64,000 nucleotides of DNA from Streptomyces sp. Ag109_O5-10 (GTDB lineage: Bacteria > Actinomycetota > Actinomycetes > Streptomycetales > Streptomycetaceae). The notes below the pieces were generated by a model, which was not told where the DNA came from, searched no databases, and saw only the letters and a program-made list of their open reading frames with translations. This document shows, one piece after another, positions 17,108 through 24,615 of the stretch. The stretch's first letter is position 1, and every line of letters starts with the position of its first letter. The translations under genes were made by a program, and so were the position numbers. The stretch lies in assembly GCF_900105755.1 (NCBI RefSeq), contig NZ_FNTQ01000001.1:8494001-8558000 (forward strand), given 5' to 3'.

Positions 17108-18064
17108 GTGCGAGACATCGCCGTCTTCAGCGGCAGCGCCCACCCCGAGCTGGCCGAGGAGGTCTGCGCGCACCTCGGGGTGCCGCTCAGCCCGACGCGG
17201 GTCAGCCGGTTCGCGAACGACTGCCTGGAGGTGCAGCTCCAGGCCAACTGCCGGGAGCGGGACGTCTTCCTGATCCAGCCGCTGGTCCGGCCGGTGCAGG
17301 AGCACCTGGTGGAGCTGCTGCTGATGTGCGACGCGGCCCGCGGTGCCTCCGCGGGCCGGATCACCGTCGTCATGCCGCACTACTCCTACGCCCGCTCCGA
17401 CAAGAAGGACGCCCCGCGCATCTCGCTCGGCGGCCGCCTGGTCGCCGACCTGCTGGTGGCCGCCGGCGCGAGCAGGGTCCTCGCCATGACCCTGCACGCC
17501 CCTCAGGTGCACGGCTTCTTCTCGGTGCCGGTCGACCACCTGCACGCGCTGCGCGAGCTGGCGGCGCACTTCCGGCGGTACGACCTGTCGCGCACCACCG
17601 TCGTCTCGCCCGACCTCGGCAACGCCAAGGAGGCCGCCGCCTTCGCCCGGCTGATCGGCGCCCAGGTGGCGGCCGGTGCCAAGCAGCGCTACCCGGACGA
17701 CCGGGTCACCATCAGCTCGGTGATCGGCGAGGTGGCCGGCCGGGATGTCATCGTGCTCGACGACGAGATCGCCAAGGGCAGCACGGTCGTCGAACTCCTG
17801 GAAAAGATCAGGGAGCTGGGTCCGCCGCGGTCGATCCGGATCGCCTGCACCCACGGGCTGTTCGCGGCCGGGGCGCTCAAGCGGCTCAGCGAGCAGCCCG
17901 ACGTGCTCGAGATCGTCTGCACCAACACCGTGCCGGTACCGGCCGAGGAGCACACCGACAAGCTGCGGATCCTGTCCATCGCCCCGGCACTTGCGGAGGC
18001 CGTACGCCGTATTCACAACGGTGAGTCCGTGAGCGCCCTGTTCGACGAGCCGCGCAACCTCTAG
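17108..18064 (+). CDS. Diverged ribose-phosphate pyrophosphokinase (PRPP synthetase) paralogue
   Basis: A 318-residue member of the PRPP synthetase family, which normally makes PRPP from ribose-5-phosphate and ATP. It has the ATP-site segment PHYSYARSDKKDAPRISLGGRLVADLL, a pyrophosphate-loop region MTLHAPQVHGFF, SPDLGNAKEAAAFA and a PRPP-binding stretch VIVLDDEIAKGST. Differences from housekeeping enzymes are visible: Thr replaces the usual Asp in DLHA, and the normally D-x-x-x-T-x-G-T phosphate loop reads DDEIAKGST. GTG start with GAGGAG upstream. It lies 65 bp before tuf3 in the same direction. Confidence 0.8.
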   Translation: MRDIAVFSGSAHPELAEEVCAHLGVPLSPTRVSRFANDCLEVQLQANCRERDVFLIQPLVRPVQEHLVELLLMCDAARGASAGRITVVMPHYSYARSDKKDAPRISLGGRLVADLLVAAGASRVLAMTLHAPQVHGFFSVPVDHLHALRELAAHFRRYDLSRTTVVSPDLGNAKEAAAFARLIGAQVAAGAKQRYPDDRVTISSVIGEVAGRDVIVLDDEIAKGSTVVELLEKIRELGPPRSIRIACTHGLFAAGALKRLSEQPDVLEIVCTNTVPVPAEEHTDKLRILSIAPALAEAVRRIHNGESVSALFDEPRNL

Positions 18065-18129
18065 ACAGGAAGGAGGAGTTGTAGCGCTGCACCGCGCTCG
18101 GCGACACCGAGGCGAACGGGAGGCCCCCA

Positions 18130-19320
<1,191 letters not shown>

Positions 19321-19323
<3 letters not shown>

Positions 19324-19374
19324 CCACGGTGACCACGGTGACGACGGTGACGACGGTGACGACGGTGACCACGG
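19321..19374 (+). repeat. Six tandem 9-bp repeats starting at the tuf3 stop codon
   Basis: TGACCACGG or TGACGACGG is repeated six times without interruption, and the first unit includes the tuf3 stop. Because the unit is 9 bp, every copy places another in-frame TGA after tuf3. A related GGTGACAACGGTG stretch follows near 19400. No hairpin is evident. Confidence 0.9.
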
Positions 19375-19412
19375 TGGCCGCGGACTCGCGGGGGAGCACG
19401 GTGACAACGGTG

Positions 19413-19805
19413 TCATAAGGTGCCGGATGTGGCCTCGGGCCGGCCCAGGGCCGCGTCCAGCGTCGGCCTGGGCGGCAGCAGCCGCGACAGACCGGTCACC
19501 TTCAGCACCCGCAGGGTCAGCGGGTGGGCGCAGACCAGCTGGAGCTGTCCGCCGCGCTCCAGCACCCGGCTGCGCGCCCGGTACAGCAGCCGCAGCCCCG
19601 AGCAGTCGAAGAACTCGACGGGCAGCAGGTCGATCACCACCTGGGCGTGCTCCTGGGCGGTCACCCGGTCCAGATGGGGCGCGATCTCCGTCGCCGCCAC
19701 GATGTCGATCTCGCCCCGCAGCTCCAGCACCGTGTGGCCGCGGTCCTGGTGGACGCGCAGGTGCCGGGTGAGCGGCGCGGCATCCTGCCGGGGTTCCTGG
19801 CGCAC
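19413..19805 (-). CDS. STAS-domain anti-sigma factor antagonist, ends with a TTA codon
   Basis: A 130-residue STAS protein of the BldG/SpoIIAA/RsbV type. Core: LRVHQDRGHTVLELRGEIDIVAATEIAP, then VVIDLLPVEFFDCSGLRLLYRARSRV. The serine in DCSGL is the phosphorylatable residue that partner anti-sigma kinases modify. The GTG at 19803-19805 has GGAGGGG 8 nt upstream and is preferred over an ATG at 19886 that lacks a ribosome site. The last sense codon is TTA (19416-19418), rare in this genome and read by the bldA tRNA. It is convergent with tuf3. Confidence 0.87.
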   Translation of the reverse strand: MRQEPRQDAAPLTRHLRVHQDRGHTVLELRGEIDIVAATEIAPHLDRVTAQEHAQVVIDLLPVEFFDCSGLRLLYRARSRVLERGGQLQLVCAHPLTLRVLKVTGLSRLLPPRPTLDAALGRPEATSGTL

Positions 19806-19979
19806 GACGACATCCCCTCCCACCCCTGCCGGTTCAATTCCGGTCCCCGCCCTGCAAGTTACCCTCGATGGAGGGAATTTGAGCATGTTCGATTGACATA
19901 TGTCTGCTGCTTCGGCTCGCTATTTTCTGTGGCGTGCGCGACAGCCGGGGAACGGGCACGTGAGAGCCCGGGTGCCCGG

Positions 19980-20069
19980 TCAGGACAGCGCGTGCCACGC
20001 CTTGCCCAGCGCCTGGCGGAACTGCTCCTCCTGGTGTGCGGTGAGCTCGCGGACCGCCCGCGCGCACCG
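19980..20069 (-). pseudogene. Remnant of a regulator-like C-terminus
   Basis: On the minus strand a frame ends in AVRELTAHQEEQFRQALGKA then WHALS and stop. This resembles the C-terminal helix of MarR-type regulators, but no matching N-terminal part or start exists because the sequence runs into an aldehyde dehydrogenase fragment in the opposite direction. The identification is by helix pattern only. It is best read as debris of a rearrangement. Confidence 0.4.
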
Positions 20070-20238
20070 GGTCGCCGCGCGTCTCCAGGCCGGGATCGTC
20101 TGGGTCAACGACTGGGCGCTGCTCGACCCCGCCGTCCCCTTCGGCGGCGTCAAGGCCTCCGGCTTCGGCCGCGAGTACGGCCCCGAGGCGCTCGCCGCCT
20201 ACACCAAGGTCAAGTCCGTCGTCGTCTCCCTCGACTGA
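20053..20238 (+). pseudogene. C-terminal fragment of an aldehyde dehydrogenase
   Basis: About 60 residues match the end of NAD-dependent aldehyde dehydrogenases: ARAHRVAARLQAGIVWVNDW, then PFGGVKASGFGREYGPEAL and a short tail before the stop. The catalytic Cys and Glu and the whole cofactor domain are missing upstream, where sequence changes abruptly near 20050. The intact alcohol dehydrogenase gene 25 bp downstream suggests an original aldehyde/alcohol dehydrogenase pair that lost its first gene. Confidence 0.8.
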
Positions 20239-20263
20239 GCCCCACGGACCAGGAGTTCCCACG

Positions 20264-21370
20264 ATGACCCTCACCACCCGAGCCGCCGTGGTCGAGTCCG
20301 GCGGTGCCCCCTTCACCCTCCGCGACGTCCAGCTCGACGAGCCGGGACCGTACGAGGCGCTCGTCCGGATGGTGGCCACCGGTCTGTGCCACACCGACCT
20401 CGCCGCGGCGAGCGGCGGACTGCCCTTCCCGCTGCCCGGAGTCCTGGGCCACGAGGGCGCCGGCGTCGTCGAGGCCGTCGGCTCCGCCGTCACCGGCGTG
20501 GCCCCCGGCGACCACGTCGTACTGTCCTTCACCTCCTGCGGCACCTGCCGCAACTGCCGCGGCGGCCACCCCGCCTACTGCACCACCTGGCTGCCGCTCA
20601 ACCTGATCGGCGGCCGGCGCGCCGACGGCACCGCCACCGTCAGCCGGGACGGTGAGCCGCTCGGCGGCCACTTCTTCGGCCAGTCCTCCTTCGCCGAACG
20701 GGCGCTGGTGGACGAGCGCAGCCTGGTCGAGATCGACCCGGACGTGCCGCTGGAGACGGTCGCACCGCTCGGCTGCGGGGTGCAGACCGGGGCCGGCGCC
20801 GTGTGGAACGTTTTGCGGCCGGTCCCCGGCAGCACGGTCGCCGTCCTGGGTGCCGGAGCGGTCGGCCTCTCGGCCGTCATGGCCGCCGCCCTCACCCCCG
20901 CCACCACGATCGTCGCCGTCGACCGGGTGCCCGAACGCCTGGAGCTGGCACGGGAGGTGGGCGCCACCCACACCGTCGACGCGACCCGGGAGGACGTGCC
21001 CGCCGCCCTTCGCCGTATCTCGGACGGCGCGGGCGCCGACGGCATCGTGGAGACCACCGGCAACGTCGGCGTCCTCCGGCAGGGCGCCGACGCGCTGGCC
21101 GCCCGCGGCACCCTGGTGGTCGTCGGCGCCCCGCCCTTCGGCACCGAAGTCCCGTTGGACGTCAACGGGCTGCTGTCCGGCAAGCGGATCGTCGGTCTCA
21201 CCCTCGGCGACAGCGAGACCCAGGCCTTCATCCCGGCCCTGGTCCGGCTGGTCCGCGAGGGACGGCTGCCGCTGCACCGGCTGATCAGCACCTACCCGTT
21301 CGCCGACATCGACCGGGCCGTGCGGGACATGAGCACGGGCAAGGCGGTCAAGCCCGTGCTCACCTTCTGA
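20264..21370 (+). CDS. Zinc-dependent alcohol dehydrogenase (aryl-alcohol/NDMA-type)
   Basis: A 368-residue class III-like medium-chain dehydrogenase. Catalytic zinc ligands are visible as GLCHTD and GHEGAGVVEAVG, the structural zinc site is CGTCRNCRGGHPAYC, and the Rossmann motif is VAVLGAGAVGLSAV. It probably oxidises primary or aromatic alcohols with NAD(P). It starts with ATG preceded by GGACCAGGAG, just after the broken aldehyde dehydrogenase. Its stop lies in a small palindrome shared with the convergent reductase gene. Confidence 0.9.
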   Translation: MTLTTRAAVVESGGAPFTLRDVQLDEPGPYEALVRMVATGLCHTDLAAASGGLPFPLPGVLGHEGAGVVEAVGSAVTGVAPGDHVVLSFTSCGTCRNCRGGHPAYCTTWLPLNLIGGRRADGTATVSRDGEPLGGHFFGQSSFAERALVDERSLVEIDPDVPLETVAPLGCGVQTGAGAVWNVLRPVPGSTVAVLGAGAVGLSAVMAAALTPATTIVAVDRVPERLELAREVGATHTVDATREDVPAALRRISDGAGADGIVETTGNVGVLRQGADALAARGTLVVVGAPPFGTEVPLDVNGLLSGKRIVGLTLGDSETQAFIPALVRLVREGRLPLHRLISTYPFADIDRAVRDMSTGKAVKPVLTF

Positions 21371-21381
21371 CCCGCGGTCAG
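21367..21381. terminator. Short palindrome holding both stop codons of a convergent gene pair
   Basis: CTGACC-CGC-GGTCAG: a 6-bp stem with 3-nt loop. The alcohol dehydrogenase TGA and the minus-strand TGA of the neighbouring reductase lie in opposite arms. The stem is short for a terminator and may be partly fortuitous. Confidence 0.3.
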
Positions 21382-22328
21382 TCCACGACCAGGACCAGCT
21401 TCCCGGTGGTCCGGCCGGTGCCGCCCAGCTCGTGCGCCTTGGCGGCATCGGCCAGCGGGAAGGTCCCCGCGACGGTCGCCCGCAGCTTCCCCGCCTCCAC
21501 CAGCTCCGCGACCGCCCGCATCCCGGCCCGGTCGGCGTCCACCAGCATCCGCACCGCCCGCACGCCCAGCCGCTCGGCCTCCTCGTACAGCGCGGGCGAG
21601 CCCACCGGCAGGATCGACACCAGGATCCCGCCTTGGCGCAGCACCCGCAGCGAGGCCGTCGAGGTGTCGCCGCCGACCGTGTCGAGGACGACGTCGACGT
21701 CCCGCACCACCTCGGTGACGTCCACGGACCGGTAGTCGACCGGCTCGTCCACGCCGATCTCCCGCAGGAAGTCGTGCTTGCCGGCGCTGGCCGTGCCGAT
21801 CACGTACGCGCCACGCGCCTTGGCGATCTGTACCGCCACGTGCCCCACCCCGCCGGCCGCCGCGTGGACCAGCACCCGCTGCCCCGGCCGGACGTCGGCG
21901 TTCTCCACCAGCGCCTGCCAGGCGGTCAGGGACACCAGCGGCAGCGCGCCCGCCTGGACGTGGTCGATCACGGTGGGCTTCGGCACCAGGGCCCGGGCCG
22001 GGACGATCGCGTACTCGGCGTGCGTGCCGTGCCCGAACGGGTAGGGCGCCATGCCGAAGACCTCGTCACCGGGCTTGAAGGCGGCGACCCCGATCCCGGT
22101 CTCCTCGACGATTCCGGAGACGTCCCAGCCGAGCACGAACGGCGGCTTGCCCAGGAAGCCTCCGTTCTCCCGGTGCTTCCAGTCGGTCGGGTTGAGGCCG
22201 GCGGCCCGTACCCGGACCAGCACCTCGTTGGGACGCGGCTTCGGCCGCGCCGTCTCGATCACCTTGAGGACCTCGGGGCCGCCGAGTACGTCCTGGCTGA
22301 TCGCGTGCATCGTGTTCATGTCGTTCAT
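21378..22328 (-). CDS. NADP-dependent quinone-oxidoreductase-like medium-chain reductase
   Basis: A 316-residue zinc-free MDR of the quinone oxidoreductase class. It shows LNPTDWKHRENG, GWDVSGIVEETG, and the NADPH motif VLVHAAAGGVGHVAVQIAKARGA (read in parts). None of the zinc cysteines of the neighbouring alcohol dehydrogenase is present. Likely activity is NADPH-dependent reduction of quinones or enones. Three clustered in-frame ATGs (22328, 22319, 22310) compete as starts; the longest is given. Confidence 0.87.
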   Translation of the reverse strand: MNDMNTMHAISQDVLGGPEVLKVIETARPKPRPNEVLVRVRAAGLNPTDWKHRENGGFLGKPPFVLGWDVSGIVEETGIGVAAFKPGDEVFGMAPYPFGHGTHAEYAIVPARALVPKPTVIDHVQAGALPLVSLTAWQALVENADVRPGQRVLVHAAAGGVGHVAVQIAKARGAYVIGTASAGKHDFLREIGVDEPVDYRSVDVTEVVRDVDVVLDTVGGDTSTASLRVLRQGGILVSILPVGSPALYEEAERLGVRAVRMLVDADRAGMRAVAELVEAGKLRATVAGTFPLADAAKAHELGGTGRTTGKLVLVVD

Positions 22329-22488
22329 GGTCACCCAGCCTGCCGGGACGCGCCCGGCGGGAAAATGGCACGATGGCCAAGCTTCGATGGAATCGTGCCA
22401 GCCCGGCCGTCGCGCTTCCCGCGGCGTGAACGTTCCGGCCCGCTCCGCCGTCGAAGGACGGCAACGGCGGTGAGCGGCAGGGGTGGGC

Positions 22489-23337
22489 ATGCGCAGAGGT
22501 CTGGCGGCGGCGACGGTACTGGTGGCGGCCGCGGCGGTGGGGTGCGACGGTGCGAGCGGACCGGACGTCGTGGTGGAGGGGACGCCGCCCGCGACGCCGT
22601 ACCGCGGGCCGCTGGACCTCCCCGCGAGGGAGGCCGACGCGAGCACGGCGCCGGCGCTGCGCACCGCCTCGGGCGCGGCCGGACGTGCGCTGGAGTGCGA
22701 CGGGGAGACCTACTGGGGCAGCGGGCCCGACGGCTGGAGCAAGAGTGACGGCGGCGACTCGCCCGAGGACGGTCTGCGGCTCTTCTTCGACATGTTCGAC
22801 CCGGAGGTGCCGCGCGCCGGCTACCGCGTGGAGCGCCGGGAAGCGGACCGGGTTCTTTACTCCTACGACGTCGGCGGGCGCACGAAGGTGGCCGTCGTGG
22901 TCGCCAGGGACCAGCGGGGCAGACCCGGCTGGGGTCCGGAGACCAGCGCCTCCTGCGATCCCTCGGAGCTTCCGGCGGGCGTGACGTCGGGGCCGGGGTG
23001 GCCCGAGATCTGGACCGACACCCAGGGCCGCCGGGTACCGGTCTCGAGGATCACGAGCTCCGCCGGTGCCGAGCACTGCGGCTGGCAGTCCGCGCACTTC
23101 CTGACGGTCGGCGGCAGGACCTACGTCCGCGATCCCCACGGCGTGTTCGCCCAGGACTCCGTACTCGGCGGACGCTACGACAGTGACACCGCGATGCCCG
23201 CCGACGCGCACGACACCGGATACCGTCTGCGTGCCTGGCGGCTGTGGCTGACGGACGACGGGGACACGGCGTACGTCCGCACCGCGCAGGGCGTGGAGGC
23301 CTGGCCGAAGGAGCGGCGCGGGTTCGCCTGCGACTGA
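22489..23337 (+). CDS. Putative secreted lipoprotein of unknown function
   Basis: A 282-residue protein with a short lipoprotein signal (MRRGLAAATVLVAAAAVGC), the cysteine at residue 19 being the likely lipidation site. The mature part is hydrophilic, rich in Asp/Gly/Arg, with four further cysteines (ALECDG, SASCDP, EHCGW, FACD) that may pair in disulfides outside the cell. No named family recognised. A GTG two codons upstream is an alternative start. Confidence 0.75.
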   Translation: MRRGLAAATVLVAAAAVGCDGASGPDVVVEGTPPATPYRGPLDLPAREADASTAPALRTASGAAGRALECDGETYWGSGPDGWSKSDGGDSPEDGLRLFFDMFDPEVPRAGYRVERREADRVLYSYDVGGRTKVAVVVARDQRGRPGWGPETSASCDPSELPAGVTSGPGWPEIWTDTQGRRVPVSRITSSAGAEHCGWQSAHFLTVGGRTYVRDPHGVFAQDSVLGGRYDSDTAMPADAHDTGYRLRAWRLWLTDDGDTAYVRTAQGVEAWPKERRGFACD

Positions 23338-23345
23338 CCGGTCAG
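23334..23345. terminator. Perfect 12-bp palindrome across two convergent stop codons
   Basis: CTGACCGGTCAG contains the TGA of the lipoprotein gene and, on the other strand, the TGA of the TetR gene. It resembles the CTGACC...GGTCAG element at 21367. It could fold only as a tight cruciform with no loop, so any terminator role is weak. Confidence 0.3.
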
Positions 23346-23908
23346 CGGCTCATGTGCAGGGCGACCAGCAACTGCCAGACCTGGTCGGCGACGTCGTCGG
23401 GGCCGGCGTCCAGCAGGCCGTGCAGCCAGTCGGCCAGTACCCCGGCGAAGGTGGCGGCCACCGCCGAGGCCACCAGCGGGGCGTCGGCCGCGCCCACCAG
23501 CTCCCGCTCGGCCAGGCTGCGCGCCCGCAGGTCGCGGTGGAGGACTCTGCCCAGCGGGCCCCCGCCGCCCGGCGCGAGCAGCTCCCGGTACAGCGCCCCG
23601 TGCGGGACGAGGCCGGCGAAGAACTCCCGCAGCGCCGGCGGCGCGTGCACCGGGTCCGGCCGGCCGCGCCAGGCGTGCAGCGCGTCGACGGCCTCCCGCA
23701 CGACGTCCGCGCAGGCGTCGACCGCCAGCGCCTCCAGGCCGTCGTAGTGGACGTAGAAGGTGGCCCGGCCCACCCCCGCCCGGCGCACCACCGTGGCCAC
23801 GGCGGCCTCGGCGAGCGGTCGTTCGGCGCACTCCGCCAGGAGGGCGGCCCGCAGCCGCGCCCGGGTGCGGGCGGCCCGCGGGTCCTGCGCCGCCGGGCGG
23901 CCGGTCAT
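23342..23908 (-). CDS. TetR-family regulator
   Basis: A 188-residue TetR protein with an N-terminal HTH (LRAALLAECAERPLAEAAVATVVRRAGVGRATFYVHYDGLEAL; recognition helix VGRATFYVHY). The C-terminal ligand domain ends with DDVADQVWQLLVALHMSR. Its ATG overlaps the stop of the DUF1304 gene (TCAT on the plus strand), so the two are co-transcribed and the regulator probably represses its own operon through the palindrome at 24291-24304. Confidence 0.9.
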   Translation of the reverse strand: MTGRPAAQDPRAARTRARLRAALLAECAERPLAEAAVATVVRRAGVGRATFYVHYDGLEALAVDACADVVREAVDALHAWRGRPDPVHAPPALREFFAGLVPHGALYRELLAPGGGGPLGRVLHRDLRARSLAERELVGAADAPLVASAVAATFAGVLADWLHGLLDAGPDDVADQVWQLLVALHMSR

Positions 23909-24267
23909 CGGGCGGCCAGGACGGCGGCCAGGGCGAGCGCGCCGGGCAGTGCCTGCGCGAACAGGATCCGCCGGTTGGCGGTGACCGCGCCGTACACCCC
24001 CGCCACCACCACGCACGACAGGAAGAACACCTGGGCCCGGAAGCCGGTCGGGTCGGCCGCGACCAGCCCCCAGACCAGGCCGGCCGCCAGGAATCCGTTG
24101 TAGAGGCCCTGGTTGGCGGCGAGCGGCGCGGTCCGCCCCGCCAGCTCCGCGTCGAAGCCGTGGAACCGCATCCCGGGGCCCTTCTGCCACAGGAACATCT
24201 CCATCACCAGGATGTACGCGTGCAGCGCGGCCACCAGTCCGACCAGCACGTTCGCCAGGATTTCCAT
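23905..24267 (-). CDS. DUF1304 membrane protein
   Basis: A 120-residue four-helix membrane protein matching DUF1304: NVLVGLVAALHAYILVMEMFLW, then NQGLYNGFLAAGLVWGL, QVFFLSCVVVAGVYGAVTANR and ALPGALALAAVLAA. The HxYIxxxEMxxW and NQGxYNxFLAAGL motifs are characteristic. Function unknown; it is often encoded next to TetR regulators. ATG at 24265-24267 follows AGGGGAGGGCTCACGATC. Confidence 0.9.
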   Translation of the reverse strand: MEILANVLVGLVAALHAYILVMEMFLWQKGPGMRFHGFDAELAGRTAPLAANQGLYNGFLAAGLVWGLVAADPTGFRAQVFFLSCVVVAGVYGAVTANRRILFAQALPGALALAAVLAAR

Positions 24268-24290
24268 GATCGTGAGCCCTCCCCTTTTCT

Positions 24291-24304
24291 TGGACGGTCG
24301 TCCA
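24291..24304. promoter_or_regulatory. TetR-type palindromic operator before the DUF1304-tetR operon
   Basis: TGGACG-GT-CGTCCA is a perfect 6-bp inverted repeat. It lies 24 bp upstream of the DUF1304 start, next to a TATAGT-like -10 (24304-24309 on the minus strand). Position and symmetry suit autoregulation by the TetR protein encoded by the second gene. Confidence 0.6.
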
Positions 24305-24615
24305 CTATAGCTGGGCAGGTGTCCAGGAGTGCTCGGGTTCCGTTCTGGCCCGGAATGTGGGCCGCGCGTCGGGAAGTCGCGGTCGGGAATAGGTATTTGT
24401 TGATTTGCCGCCAACTGGCGGAGCGTGACGGAACCCTCACCTCCTCTGCTCACCGAGGTTGATCCTTTCGGGTTCAAACCCGATAAGCTCCCTTCCGTCA
24501 CAGCGAGTTGACGCACCCGAGGGTGGGTCCGTCCCGCCGTGCGTGCTCGTGAGTGCGGCCTTCGCACACCGACCCTGTTCGCTGTTGTTCGATCGTGTTG
24601 CTTCGAGGGATGCAG
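24305..24615. other. Divergent upstream region of the conservon
   Basis: About 310 bp without a gene, relatively AT-rich at 24385-24410. It holds a second inverted repeat, CCGCCA-AC-TGGCGG (24408-24421), placed to act on the cvnA promoter. No clear -35/-10 pair could be assigned. The ribosome site GAGGGA lies just before the cvnA ATG. Confidence 0.45.

Noticed and set aside
19806..19886. Upstream ATG (19884-19886) as start of the STAS gene
   Set aside because: No ribosome site precedes it and the extra residues do not resemble a STAS domain, whereas the GTG at 19805 has GGAGGGG.
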